Source of the DNA: Allantophomopsis cytisporea
Lineage: Eukaryota > Ascomycota > Leotiomycetes > Phacidiales > Phacidiaceae
Reading direction: 5' to 3'
DNA length: 64,000 nucleotides
Assembly: GCA_024752435.1 (NCBI GenBank)
Contig: CP103037.1
Location: 558,001 to 622,000, forward strand
Position 1 is the first letter of the stretch. Every line of letters starts with the position of its first letter. The position numbers were made by a program, and so were the translations under genes. The notes below the pieces were generated by a model. It saw only the letters and a list, made by a program, of their open reading frames with translations, made no database searches and was not told where the DNA came from. Positions 44,172 to 57,121 of the stretch are shown here, piece after piece.

Positions 44172-44629
44172 ATGGAGTCATCTAAGGTCCCAGTCAAGCT
44201 CGTCAAGGTCACCCGTGTTTTGGGCAGAACCGGTATGCGAAACAATCCACATCTCGAGAGCGCATTCGCAACTCTCGCGACATCGAGATTGCAAGTTGCA
44301 GTTGAAAGCGAAGGTTCTGACGGTTTATAGGTTCCCGTGGAGGTGTTACCCAGGTTAGAGTCGAGTTCATGGACGACACCACCCGTTCCATCATCCGTAA
44401 CGTCAAGGGCCCAGGTACGATTTCCCCATCTTTCATTCTCACGATTTTCGACGCGATATACGATCTCTCTATCGACTTCAATGTTCACTATTGAGCGATT
44501 TGAGCAATCAAGTCATGGGGGGTAAACAATAACAAATGAGCTTTAGCTGACGTTTGTTTCTTTCTAGTTCGTGAGGACGACATTCTCTGCCTCCTCGAGT
44601 CTGAGCGTGAGGCCAGAAGATTGAGATAA
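44172..44629 (+). CDS. RPS28: Ribosomal protein eS28 (small subunit)
   Basis: A 68-aa protein of the cytosolic 40S subunit, near the mRNA exit. Three exons fit: 44172-44232, 44331-44414, 44568-44629. The full protein is visible: MESSKVPVKLVKVTRVLGRTG, SRGGVTQVRVEFMDD, TTRSIIRNVKGPVREDDILCLLESEREARRLR, almost identical to eS28 in other fungi. The introns are 98 and 153 bp, both with regular donors and acceptors. They were checked by eye for C/D snoRNA boxes and none was convincing. Confidence 0.97.
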
Positions 44630-46321
44630 ACAACGAATGGGTTGGGGGTGTAAATGGTTCTCTTTTGAGTGTGCAAGCATAGGCTGCGGGACTGGGTTTA
44701 CTTCGATATATTCGATAAGGTGCTCAGGCACTCTGGCAATACAAAGGATTCCACAATACTTGATGGCTCTTCTTTTGACGACTTGGGAGGTGATGAACTT
44801 ATTGATTGCACCGGATATTCGATACTCGGAATCTTCGAATAGCAGAGCAATTCCGACTTTACAACTCTTTCGGTACTCTGCATATTCAATCTCGATCGGC
44901 ATTCGGATAGGTACTACGGAATCATCATTACGGCCTCGATTCATCTGAAGATTGGACCAGCCTCCTCCGGCAAAGCAGCGCAAGTCCCCCTAGTGCGCCA
45001 TATATATGGGTATCAAAGTTTGCTTCAGAATGCAGCCACGGCAACGAACGAATGTACAGGTGCCAACCTCCTCGATTTCTTGGATTTCACACAACGCAGT
45101 GGAGCAGTTGTTGAAAGGAGTGCATTAGAACCAGACGTGACCCTAGAAGTCGTGCATGAGACCCTTGTTCCTGTAGAACTTCTGTTTGCCTTTGCTTCAC
45201 GATCATAAAGCGTAGATCTCTCGCTCTGCCCATATAAAGCACCTGTAATACCTTCGAATCCGGTGAAAGCTGTACGAGAAAATAGCCGTACTCTTGCAAT
45301 TGTCAATATTGCGTTGAGTTACGAATTTTGCTCTTCCGATCATGCGTTCTCTCTTTCACAGCGTGTTCAATCCGTTTTGATGTGAACGTTGTGTTCAACT
45401 TCTGCAGCATAGTATATGAACCATGCACTATCCTACGCCACCCAGATATCAGAAGTGATATCTGAGTGGTACCAGGCCCCCATGTCCCTTGGAAGACATA
45501 TGTCTGGCCAGTTGTTGGCGTCAGCGCATACTGACATACTCGCGGCAGGCGGGTGGAAGTCTATTATATCGTTAATGTATGTGAAAAATGTAAGTATGCA
45601 GGAGAGCACTGAGTAGCAGCGAGAGCCTTCACAGATGGATAATGATGGCTGCTACCCCTTTCTGCATCATGAAAGTCTACCCAACTTTGTTGCTGTTCTG
45701 AAAGTTCCATCTATTGCTGTTACTCCTGATCCCTCGCTCCCTCTTTCTTTCACTTTTTTTTTTATGTTTCAATGCTGCTGTAAACGAGTGGAGTGAATGA
45801 AGACTTGTACGCTCACTTTCACAATTTGTCTATCTACGCGCACTGGCCGTTCCTAAACCTGACCGGAGTTGATGTACTCCATCTTACATTACCTTATCTT
45901 CTCATCTCTTCAATCATCAAGCACATCTCAAATTGAGGTGAAGATAATCGTTTTCACATCACATCTGGAGAGGCGACGTGGACGATCCTATCTTACGTCG
46001 TTACTCTCGATACGTCCCCTTCAGTCGCGTAACTCTTCACTAACGACTGACCTTCAACGCGCCGCCACGCGATTTCTCCCCCGCTAAAGTGAGAGCTTGG
46101 GCCATTTCCATCACCAAAATTATCTACCATTTACCTTTGCGCTGGTAATTTACTTTGCGCGCAAGATCGAACGGCAGCAACATCTAGCACTCTCACTTTC
46201 CTACCTTCTTCCACCACTTCATCCCAACAATCCTTCACATCTACATTTATTACTCCTACGCTGCTGTTCGTCAATTGCTTCACCATCTCGGTTCATCGTC
46301 CCAGGAGGGCAATGCGCAGCC
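44630..46321. other. Intergenic, no gene recognised
   Basis: About 1.7 kb between eS28 and the Dnt1-like gene. Minus-strand frames at 44564-44983 and nearby lack domains. The last 250 bp, full of CT-rich tracts, look like a promoter/5' UTR. Confidence 0.45.
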
Positions 46322-49300
46322 ATGGATTTCCCTATGCCTCCTCCGAAAACTAGGCCTTTCAGATTGAATGTGCATGTTCTACCCCCGGATGCCAGCAAGA
46401 ACCTGTCTATCGTCCCCGACCAAAAATTCCTGCTTCTTAGCTCTCGCGGAACTACGATTCGAGATCTTTGCCCGAACATTGCTACGTTTGTAAAGAATAA
46501 CTATGGAAAGTATGTGTTTTGCGCTGGCAGGTTTCTGTGCTCACCTTCTTGAACTACGTGCTAACATGAACATAGGAATCTTGACATTAAGAAGTGCCAG
46601 ACTTTCGATGGGGCCGATCTTGGTCTTGATTTTCTCGTTGACGACGTCTTCGATGATAGAGATGTGATAAGGGTCATCGAATCGTATGCGACGCCGTCCC
46701 TGCGTGACTCAGTGCCTCCCACTTCTGGTTTACGCCCAGGTGCCCAGCTCAAGAGAGCCAGAAGCCAGAGCCTGCGACCTGGTGCACCTGGTGGATTAGA
46801 CAAGATAGTGGAAGAGCGAGATTCACCTGCAGCATCACCAGGCACAGCGAGACCGAACAAGAGACAGAGAATTTTGAACAACGATCCAGACCGACCTATT
46901 CGATCGCGCGAACGAGACACCGAGAAGCTTCAGGAACCCACTCATGGCCACCCTATAGTCAATGGCCATCGAACACCAGTTTCACATGTGGAGGACTCTC
47001 AGGAACCGGCAAGCATCGTCGAGGAAACTCAGACTGCCGCCGATGTAAGCACCTCAACCCTTGCGCTGGGCTTGAATTCGACCCCCCCTTCGTCCCCTGA
47101 ATTACAGTTGCGCTCGTTCCACGAAATTGAGAGTGATCCGGTAACTGACGATTATTTCTCGATCAAGAACTTTCACAGCAATATCTTCCCCAAGTTGAAT
47201 GGCATCTCGGATAATATTCTAGGCAGCCCTTTCCATGAACCAACCCATCGAAGCCTCTCGCGACCTCTCTCTACAGACCCTAATAGATCCAGACGAAACG
47301 GCGACCACACCGATCGAATGCGTTCCACGTCGACGGCTGCGACTACTCCTCAGTCGAATCATGCGCTTCCAGTCACGGCTAATATTGCAGAACCAAAAAC
47401 GAATGGGAAACTGAAGCGTCCGGATGCGAGCATGATCAAACCCAAGCCAACGACCCGAAGGTTTCCGGAGTCTCAGGCAAGGCTTGACATCTACGATGAT
47501 ATTGAGACTGATAGAGAGGAAGAAGGAAATACCGCAACATCGAAAACGGAAGGCTTCACACCAATTAATGCCAATAGGACTCGATCACAAGCAAAGGCCA
47601 ATGGTGTCAAGTCCGACATTGCAGACGATATGGATCTCGATGAAAGCACGAACGGGGTTAATGGCAATGGGAAAGACCCATCTCCTAGATCAGCTGCAGC
47701 ACTTGCTGCCGAGAAGCGCGATATGGAGCGAAAGCGTCAAGACGTGGCTGATAAGGAAGCTAGAGAACGCGCAGCAGAGGAGGAACAGGGGCGTGAGAGG
47801 CAACAGCAAGCAGCTGCGGAAGCTATCAAGCGTGCAGAGGAAAAGGCTAGAGAAGAAAAAGCTCAGGAAGAAGCCGAGCAGGTGAGACGCGTAGATGAAA
47901 AAGCCAATGTGGAAAAGATCGAGCAAGACGCCAATAGGGCAAGGCTAGAGGCTGAAGGTGATAAGATCAGAGCGCAGGTGGAAAGGGATCTTATTGAAGA
48001 AATTGCGGAAAGACAAGTGGAAGAAGACAAGCGTAAATCTCTGGAGGAAGAACGCCAAGCTGTTCTACGACAGAGCTCAAGGGAGAGGAGTCTCAAGGAG
48101 GCCAGCCAGCGGAGAAGACGTGAAGAGTCGCTCAAGAGTCAGACAGAGAAAGAGACGGAGAGAGACAGCAGAGCCAAATCGGAGAAAGCTGCTGAAAATG
48201 CACGTGCTGTTGCTAAGAAGGCAGAGGTTGACGCTGCGAAATCGAGAGAGACACCGGTGAGGACTGTTGCTTCGAGATTATCTTCTAGTCAGATGTCTAG
48301 TGTGGATAGTCCTGCTACCGCAACTGCCAAGGCCAAAATCTGGGTCGAAGATGACGATATTAGACTCATAATTGCGCAAACCCAGAGTTGGCCCTTTACA
48401 AAAATGCAATCCATGTTGTTTCCATCAAGGACGCCAAAAGCCATTCAAAGTCACTGGGCCGAGCTAAGGAAGAAGAAGCCCGACTTTATTGAATCTATCA
48501 AGGCGAAAAACCTCAACCTAGACGACTTGGATCAGGAAATGGGTGATGCTGATGATACCGAGGATGAGGATATCTCTGACAAACCTGCGGATGAGTCAAG
48601 AAGTATACTTGCCAGGAGTACTCCGGTACAGAGCAAGACTCCAAGAGGACGTCAAGAAACGAGAGATAAAACTCCAAGCTCAATTCTGAGGCGTACCTCT
48701 TCAGCAACTCCTCACTATCCTTCGGGGAGACCATCGCCTAAGAAAGGATCTTCCGTCCCGAGATCCTCGCAGGAGGCCGTAGATGTTAGCCTTGAAGCTC
48801 AGATGCCACTCCCTCCTCCAAGGCGATCTGTGTCATTTGCGGAGGATGTCTCACCACCAGCCGGGCAGAAGCAGCCTTCGCAGCCTACGCGGACAATGGC
48901 TACAAGAGCTTCTGGTGAGTATTCTGATGATCCACGGAAGTGTTGTATGAGCTAAATCCTTTTTCGTTGTAGCTTCCAGTCAACCGTTTTCTAACAGCCC
49001 GATACCTCCCCCTACAAAAAAGTCTCCTGGAACTCTGAGGCAGACTCAAATAATCAAGCCTAAACTCGGATATACTGGCGCGCCGAAATCTACTACGCCT
49101 GACAAGAAGGTTGCGCCGAAAGCTGCTTCTCGCCCCATAATGCCACCTCCGAAACTTTCCTCACAATCCCAGCCTATTCTGGCTTTCACTGCTGCAGGTG
49201 CGGCTACACTGGCGAAACCAGATCCTAAGACTGCGGATGTCATCGAATTAACATCAGGGGAAGATGAATCCGATTTTTCAGATGATGACGATGAAAATGA

Positions 49301-50396
49301 CGGCGGAGTCAATCTTGCTTCACCGGATAAGAAGCGGGCTTATGCTCCAACACCGATTATACCTCCAGCTCTACAGATGTCCTCGTCGCAGATTTCGAAG
49401 GGCAAGAATACGAGATCAGAGAATATGTTCCAGGCTGCCATCAACCAGGCGAATGCCTTATCTACTCCGTCAATCCCTACGACTCAAAAGCCAGCCACCC
49501 CAGCAGCTCCCGTTCCTAAGCGGTCTGATTCTCACTCAACACCAGCCTCTCCACCACGAGACAGTCATTCACCAGTGGGTTTCCGCGAAAGTCATCACCC
49601 ATCACCAGCCAGCTCCGTACATAAACTGGAAGGCAGACCGGTTAAAGATGCTACTAATGACTCGGAAGATGAGGACGGCAGCTCAGATGTTTCATCCTCA
49701 GACTACGAAGATGCCTCACCGCATCATCGCTCATCACCACGATCGCCCCCAATTTACCTCAACACACAGGAAGAGAACGACATGGATGTGGATGACTCGG
49801 ACAACGAGCTCCCACCACCAAAATCATCTAACGGTAACCCCTCCCGTCCTTTCTACGGCCGTGTGGATCCTACCTCTGAACGCGACCTAGACGCACTAGT
49901 ACAGTCTCAGATCCGCCGCGATACTTCGCCACACCGCACCCAGAACTTGACGCAGTCTAAACCGCCTTCCACCCAGTCGACATCTACTGCGGCGACCCGC
50001 CCACCTGTCTCCTCTCGCTACCGCTACAGCCTGACGAAGATGAATAAGGAGAAGCCCAAGGTTGACTACGCTGCCATGCATGCCGCCAGCCAGGCATCAT
50101 CGAAGAAGCCAGAGAGGATTGAGGAGGAGGAAGAGGATGATGATGAATCGGATAGCACCAGTAGTAGTTCAGACTCGGACTCGGATTCCGACTCTGATAG
50201 TGATAGTGACGGGGACCCGACCAAGCTGCCACCAAGCACTCAACCTGTTACTGGTAGTAAACGCTCAAAGGATGACAGGAGACTTATGAGTGATGGCCCT
50301 CAGCCTGCGCGGGGAGCTGGCTCGGACTTGAAGAAAAACAAGAAGTCTATCACTTCTTTCTCGGATATCCAGATGATGTTTAACCGAGGGAAGTGA
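46322..50396 (+). CDS. Nucleolar Dnt1/Net1-like protein with Myb-like segment
   Basis: A 1316-aa protein in three exons: 46322-46509, 46576-48914, 48973-50396. Residues about 10-110 match the Dnt1/Net1/Tof2-type N-terminal domain (Cdc14-binding family): FRLNVHVLPPD, NIATFVKNNYGKNLDIKKCQTFDGADLGLDFLVDDVFDDRDVIRVIES. The middle is Arg/Glu-rich and strongly coiled-coil (about residues 370-570). A Myb/SANT-like helix set follows near 649-700 (VEDDDIRLIIAQTQSWPFTKMQSMLF, AIQSHWAELRKK). The C-terminal half is disordered, with Ser/Pro, acidic runs and a DSDSDSDS tract. In yeast such proteins hold Cdc14 phosphatase in the nucleolus and act in rDNA silencing. The role here is inferred. Confidence 0.85.
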
Positions 50397-51595
50397 AGTA
50401 TGAACCTTGACTGTTTGTCATCGTTAAGATTCGGTGACAGAAACGGAATGGGGCTGTTTGGTTATTTGATTGTAGCGGCGTTATGCATAGGTTGAAGGTT
50501 TGGCACAGGGGCGGCGTTGATAGTCTTGTCAAGTTTCGGTCTGTGTTCTGTTGTTCGAGTAGCGAAGGGTTTCTTTGTTTTTGAAAAGTGATACAAGGTG
50601 GATATAAGGAAATCACTGGAAGATACGAAGTACACTATCATGGATGGCGCGAAGTTCGTCTAATCAATCAATAGAATGGAAATGAAATCGATGTAATAAT
50701 CGAATTTACGTTTTAGGTTGAGTTGTGATGTTTGAACTGCTATGATTGTAGACTTGAGAGACGAAACTTTTGAAAGTGGAAAGCTCATATTATATGTCTT
50801 TGGCTACAGTGTCATAATTGCGATATTAGTGCCCATTCCCAACCCTTCTGTTTATTCTCTTCGCTACTGAAGAAATCGGGAGAGGCTACATGCAGCCTCC
50901 ATTTAGCAAGTGAGTTTTGAGGTAGCAAAGTCGATTACTTTACAAGTCGACTTTGATAATAAAGGATCTGACAAGCTCCATGATTAATCTGCCTGAATTA
51001 CCTAATATACTTATGATGCAGGATACGTGAGTAATGATTATTTATCGATTAGACTATTGAACTTGATATATCTGCTTGGATCTTCCACATCTATCACATC
51101 TAAAAAACACTGCTCAATAGTTCTACAATTTTCAAGAGTTATACATCTATCAAAGAGCTATGTAATTACTAAGAGTTGTAAGGATTTTAAGAGAATTATA
51201 CGATTATCCAAAACTATAAGATCTTTTGAGCTACAACATTTTAAAAACTATAGGAACATTCTGCAAGTGTTCTGAAATGGAATTACTCTGGAATAACCCA
51301 TTATTTTTGACACATCTGCACGTGGCGTTTATTATAACGAAAACATCTCAAAAATTATAGGAATTTTGGCAAAGAAATGATGTAATTTATAACCTTGTTG
51401 TAAAATCTCTCCTGTATAAGAAGCCTGAATTGTGAGGGTGTGTCTATTGAGAACATATTGGGAAGCGTGAGTAAACTTAATTTCGTTCTGGACTTTTCCA
51501 TAAATATTTAGATTACATTGAAGCTCCGCTCATAGTCGAAGCAAATGACTCGTATAAGAGCGTTCTAGTTCATAAATGTCATATACTGCCGGCCT
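50397..51595. other. Intergenic, AT-rich with degenerate repeat
   Basis: About 1.2 kb without a gene. From 51110 to 51290 it contains several imperfect copies of an AAGAG-TTATA-type unit of roughly 20 bp (listed separately). Confidence 0.4.
51125..51290. repeat. Degenerate AT-rich repeat, about 20-bp units
   Basis: Units such as CAAGAGTTATACATCTAT, AAAGAGCTATGTAATTAC, TAAGAGTTGTAAGG and AAGAGAATTATACGATTA follow each other. They differ by point changes and small indels, so this looks like an old tandem array. Confidence 0.4.
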
Positions 51596-53229
51596 TTAGG
51601 CGTAGATAACCTTACTCTCAACTATACCCTCCTTCATATGCTCAATCCTACCATGCTCCCCACTACCCTCAATCACATCCGCATTCTTAGCGTCCCTTCT
51701 GATCTTGTATTGAACCGCCAATGTGCAAAGCCCAAGCGCAAGACCCATACATATCATGGCAATGCTACCCTCACGCCACATAGGCGCCTGCTCAGTATTA
51801 TAAAACAAAATGTTCCAGAACATGGACACAGCGATCGCGAAGGTGTTCATAGAAGCCAGGATGAATCCTCTCTTGGCATCATCATCTCTCAGCTTGTTGT
51901 TTGCCCACGCAAAGAACAGCGTCTGGCCGGCATATTGGCAGCCGCCAAGAACAAGTGCAAACATTTTAGCACCTTCATTTGGCGGGTTAAGCATGATTGC
52001 GCCAGAGATGACCGCTGTACATCCCAGGAACACGCCTACATGCCATGCTTTCTTTGTGATGTCGGAATACCAGCCTAGGACAAGGGTTGCCACAATTCCC
52101 ATTCCAGAGATGGATGTGGGGATATAGCTCAACTGGGCGACACTGTACTTGTCGAGAGTCTTGAGCCATACGTTCATGACTTTAATCGTCAGCAGTTTTC
52201 TTGCCTCAATATATTGGGTTTAACTAACCTGCATTTGACCCGAACATTTCGGTATTAGAACCAAAAATCCAAAGCTATTGAACTTAGTAATCAAGATCTC
52301 ACCGCAAAGCTAATGGACTTACAGCTACAAAAGCATAGAAATGGTAAGTGCTCAGCACTCGCTTCAGAAGACCCCATCCAAGTTCTCCTCGAACCTTTGT
52401 GACTTCGGGCAATCTTTCCTGTGCAAGGAGTTTCTCTTCCGGTGAGAGGTATTTCGCTTGAGAGGTGGATGGCGTATCTGGGAAAATGATAAAGCCGTAG
52501 ATTGCAATTGGAACCGTGATTAAGAAGTCAATGACGAACAGCCATCGCCATCCAGCCAAGCCACTTTTCCCATCTGATTGGAGTCAGTTCTGTTAACACA
52601 CCATTTGTGGAGATAACTCACTCATAGTATCATAAACTCCACCCTGCAAGAAACCTGAGAACATAGATCCTGCAAGTCCAGCAGAAGTAAAAATGGCAGT
52701 TCTCTTTCCCAACTCTTCTGGCTTATACCATGCACCCAAGATGTATTGCACACCCGGGAAGGTCGAGGCTTCAAGGACGGCTTGGAAAAATCGAATGATC
52801 ATGAGTTGCCAGGAATGATGGACGAAAGCCATACTCATACACAAAACACCCCACATGAGCATGACAATCGGGAAGTAGTATCGAGGCTTGAAGATTTGAA
52901 TGGCAATGTTGTTGGGGATTTGACCGCAGAAATAACCAGCATAGAAAATTGTGTTGATTTGGTTGAGCTCAGTCCCGTACATCTTCAGATCCTCTTTCAT
53001 ACCGGATGTATAGGCATTGCTCAGATTCTGAGAAACGAATCAATTATTATTCTTTTAGTGATTTAAAGACTCAGTGTTAACATACCGATCGATCGAGATA
53101 GTTGACCCAATACATAAGACAACAGAAGGAAAGAATGACCATATCAAGCTTGAGAATCAGACGTCGCTCTTCTTTGGTGGCTGCTGGGGCTCCCCAAAGG
53201 GCGGTGCGGATTTTGAGCATGGCACCCAT
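51596..53229 (-). CDS. MFS transporter, anion:cation symporter type (Dal5/TNA1/LIZ1-like)
   Basis: A 476-aa major facilitator of the ACS family that takes up allantoate, nicotinate, pantothenate or related acids. Five exons fit: 53229-53086, 53027-52622, 52573-52323, 52274-52229 (46 nt), 52179-51596. Family blocks are LDMVILSFCCLMYWVNYLDRSNLSNAY, GTELNQINTIFYAGYFCGQIPNNIA, WQLMIIRFFQAVLEASTFPG, AGSMFSGFLQG and GLAGWRWLFVIDF. The micro-exon supplies LWIFGSNTEMFGSNA, and the following NVWLKTLDKYSVAQLSYIPT matches the family. Twelve membrane segments are expected. Head-to-head with an FMO-type gene, so transport and oxidation of one substrate is possible but unproven. Confidence 0.88.
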
Positions 53230-53950
53230 TGTGGCGAATTCCAGGAGATAATTCTGGTTCTATGAGAAGCAGTTCATTCTGAGAAGAAGAAAAAATTCAG
53301 CGAGGAGGCTCAAATAAAGTACTCTTGGACCCAGTGACAGAAGTGGGAGTCAACTTATTATCTATCGCGCCGCGCGATAGTTGTCACTGACAATCATTGC
53401 TTTCTCAGCCAGTTGAGACCACCCAACGAGAAGGCCAATGCATTCGTCTTAGACGTTATGCAGCCCGCTTACCCCAGATCCATGATGTTGATCCTGATAT
53501 GGAGTCCCGAGAGATAGGTAAAGAGTGATGGACGCCATTTATTCACAAATCGTATGGAGCCACATCTGCTGATAGGGTTGTAGGAAGATCGAGTAAGATC
53601 AACTTGCCTAAAATATATATATCCTCGCCCTGAATATCTTGAAATTTTAAAGAACGTTTTGTGTTAATGTCGATTTATTGGTCTACCAGTCACCACTTCA
53701 GAGATCACTGTCGGGAAACTCGCCTATTCTTATCTGACCTTCAAAATTTATGCTTTCCGCGATATGACTTGGTTGACATCCTTGCTTACCTATGAAATGC
53801 ATTAACATCTGCATAAATTGCGTACACCAACCACGTGATATCAGAATGATTTACGTCGCAACGGACTGCGTCATCTTACAACTTTGTAGGTACAAAATCA
53901 GTTCTGCCAATTTCATACATCAATGAGACTTGAGGGTTCATACATATGAA
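53230..53950. promoter_or_regulatory. Shared divergent promoter of MFS transporter and FMO fusion
   Basis: 720 bp between the start codons of two divergent genes. It contains a run of TATATATAT near 53614 and no gene. Co-regulation is inferred from the layout. Confidence 0.4.
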
Positions 53951-56272
53951 ATGGCGAAACAGATTGCCATCATAGGCGCTGGTCCATCAGGGCTTGTCGC
54001 GGCCAAATCTCTTCTTCACGACCACCCGAAAGGTACATTTGCACCCATAGTATTCGAAAAACACAGAACAATCGGTGGACTATGGCCTGTGACCCCCAAG
54101 TATGTTGACGGTTTGGTGAATCCGGAAATGAGCACGAACCAGAGCAAGCATACCGTGTGTTTTAGTGATTTGGCTTGGGACGAGAATACGTCGAATTTCC
54201 CAAAAGCTTGGGAAGTCGGTCAGTATCTGGAGCGATATGCTGCAAAATACATCACTCCACATGCCGAAATTAGAACGGAGAACACAGTTGTTGAAGCTCT
54301 TAGGGATGCTAAAACAGCTATTTGGACTCTAAAAGTTGAGAATGCGAAAGGTGTTGAGGAGCATTCTTTTGACCATGTGATTGTGGCAGCAGGCTTTTTT
54401 GGACAGCCTAAACTTCCTAGGGACCTGATTCCAGAAGGCCAACATATACCCATGATTCACAGCTCAAAGTTTCGTACAATAAATCAACTACTCTCTGGCG
54501 TGTCAACTGGCGGGAAGGTCCTCGTGGTTGGCGGACAGATGTCTGGTGTTGAGGTTGCCGCAGCTGCAGCGACTCAATTATCATCTGAGATCATGTCCCC
54601 TACTGCATCGACTATTCCTAATATTGAGAAAGTCACAATTCATCATGTGGTAACGAAACCGTTGTGGATCATGCCATTGCACTTTCCTACTCAACCAATG
54701 CTTGAATTCGAAGACAAAGATCATGCACCAGTAAGATCCCATTTTTATTAGTTACTCAGTCTTCTATACTTTCGTCAAGATGCTCACTATCTGTAGGAAG
54801 TCAACCCCAGCTCACCATTCATGCCTCTTGATCTTGTCATGTACAACATCACAAAACGTCCTCCAGGACCTATTCGAGATACATCCGGTGTTCTAGCACC
54901 TGAAGCAGCTTCTTTCTTCCACGGATTCATGAAGACAAACATTGGTAGTTCTCAAGCAGAGATTGGATTGGATCCAACCAAGTCGGACCATGCTCCTTGG
55001 CTAGCTGTTAGTGATGGCTATTCAGAGTTTGTTCGTTCCGGAAAAATCACACTTCACCATGGACATGCAACTCAGGCAGATGATGCTTCGTCGAACACCT
55101 CATCCACAGCCATTAAAATTGTAGGCTCTAGAAATTCCTACAATGTCGAGGATATCGCAGCCATTATTGTCGCCAACGGCTTCAATCCCGCGCCATCTAT
55201 CAAATTTCTCCCTAAGGAGATCTTGGATGGTCTCGAGTTCGATGCAGAATCGCCATTCCCATTGAACCTACAAGTTCACTCCAGTGTCAACAGCACTTTC
55301 CCAGAGCTCGGTTTTGTGGGATTCTACCGAAGTCCCTACTGGGGTGTAATGGAAATGCAGGCCAAGTACCTGGGTAAGCTGTGGGCAGGCGACGAGCGTG
55401 CTATTAAAGCACTCTCAGAATTTGACTCCCCCATCCCCGCACGCCGTAAATGTTTCAAGGAGTCCCCGGAGCGACTTGCTCAATTCCCAATGGGCGACTA
55501 CACGTTCCTGATGGAACAGTTCTCACAGATCCTTGCGATCCCGCGGTTGGAGCCATTTGACGACAACGCAAAGCAGGCGGTCAATGGGGAAGGTGGCGAA
55601 TTGAGAACGGGCATCGTGCTTCCGTCCCGCTACACGTTCGAGCACCAAGATAAGAGTGAGATTGAAAAGGCGATCGCAAGTGTCAAGCATGCCCGGAACG
55701 ACTCAGTAACTAAGCACAAATTCGTGGCGAGGGCTATTATACGCGCGCTCCAGGGACGTTGGGCGCTTGTGCGTCGGTTTGAAAGTCGTGATAATATGAA
55801 TCCATCAGGAAACTTGGAGGGCACTGCAAATTTTCATCCACGCACACCCACGGACGCGACCTTTGATCTCGAGTATCTGTATGAAGAGGAGGGCGAATTC
55901 AGCACCGATTCTGGGCTAGTATTCCGCACAAATCGCAGGTATGTCCATATGTGTTGAGTACTGTTTTGGTGACTTGCTGATTTGAGTAGATATGTGCATC
56001 GCTACCAAGAGGCATCGGACACTCTCAGTGTATGGTTTGTGAAGCCCAAGGCGCTTAAAGAAGTGGACTACCTATTTCATGAGATGGAGATCCTGGCACC
56101 GGCAAATGGATCTGGTTGGCGAGCGAAGGCATATCATTGGTGTCAGCCTGATAATTATAACGTGCAGTATGAGTTCAGATTTGCCGGCGTCGGTATTGAG
56201 GAGTGGACTATGGCGTATACTGTTAAGGGGCCGAAAAAAGATTACACTATCTCTTCGACGTATAGAAGATAA
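53951..56272 (+). CDS. Flavin-containing monooxygenase fused to a DUF6314 domain
   Basis: A 734-aa protein in three exons: 53951-54730, 54797-55938, 55990-56272. The start MAKQ precedes directly the FAD Rossmann motif IIGAGPSG (residues 9-14); GGLWPV follows as in FMOs. The NADPH site is VLVVGGQMSGVE (194-199). The loop MIHSSKF corresponds to the degenerate FMO signature. Behind the monooxygenase, from about residue 575, LQGRWALVRRFESRD, GSGLEGTANF-like and RYVHRYQEASDTLSVWF, FHEMEIL and AYHWCQPDNYNVQYEF match the small beta-barrel DUF6314 fold. It probably oxidises a soft nucleophile (N or S) of an unknown small molecule. It shares a promoter with the MFS gene. Confidence 0.85.
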
Positions 56273-57121
56273 ATGGGAGATCATTCGACATATCATGGAC
56301 GTCGACATCAATTGCTATTAGAATAGTTTTTTTTTATTACTTGCAAGCAGATGAGCGCTGATGAGAGCTTTGAACTCATGATGTCCCTTCTGATTTTGTA
56401 TCTGCTTCGACTCTTCATGTCTGATTGCTCCTCCAAATCTCAATGATCGAATGATATTACTGCGCAGGCAAGATTTGAATTGAGATCTACTCTCATGGAT
56501 ACATGGATGCTATGATACCTAGTAAGAGGCTTGGTGTATATATAGACCTATTGTTATTATCGTCGGTAAGCTCGATTTGAGGGCAACTTACATCTCAGTA
56601 GAAATGTTACTTCACTCATGCTCTGTGCTTAGTACCACGGGCACTAGATTATCTTCAATGAGTGCTACCCGGTACTTATACATATGAACAATGTGGTAAT
56701 ATACGGAAGCAGAGCAAATTTAGCATTGCAATTTAAGTGAAGGCAGAGCAACCTGATCGTTTGTGTTTATAAGTAGGTAAGTTAATATATCTTTCCGTTT
56801 GCCGGAAATAGCCGTTGACGTCCATGCCGAGGCATCATCGCGAGCGAGCTTAGGCCGCATCTAAGATACTCTTATCGTGTCTATCTATCTATCACTTCTC
56901 TTACTTCCACTTCCCCCTCCGACTAAATTGTATCTCGCATTATACATCGATACCTCGTGCATATCTCTCGACGTAATTCAACTCAGCGCAAGCACTACAT
57001 ATCTGCCGGCTAGAACGTCGTCCCAGCCCTCGAACGAACCCGCCCCAGGCCCGCCCTTCTAACGGGCTCCATCCACAATTATCTGGGTATACACACATCA
57101 TATTCGAAGCTCTGGCACGTA
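56273..57121. other. Intergenic, no gene recognised
   Basis: About 850 bp ahead of PEX4. A T-rich run follows the FMO stop. Nothing else seen. Confidence 0.5.

Noticed and set aside
44233..44567. Possible snoRNA in eS28 introns
   Set aside because: CTGA boxes occur near the 3' end of both introns, but no matching RTGATGA box lies at the right distance.
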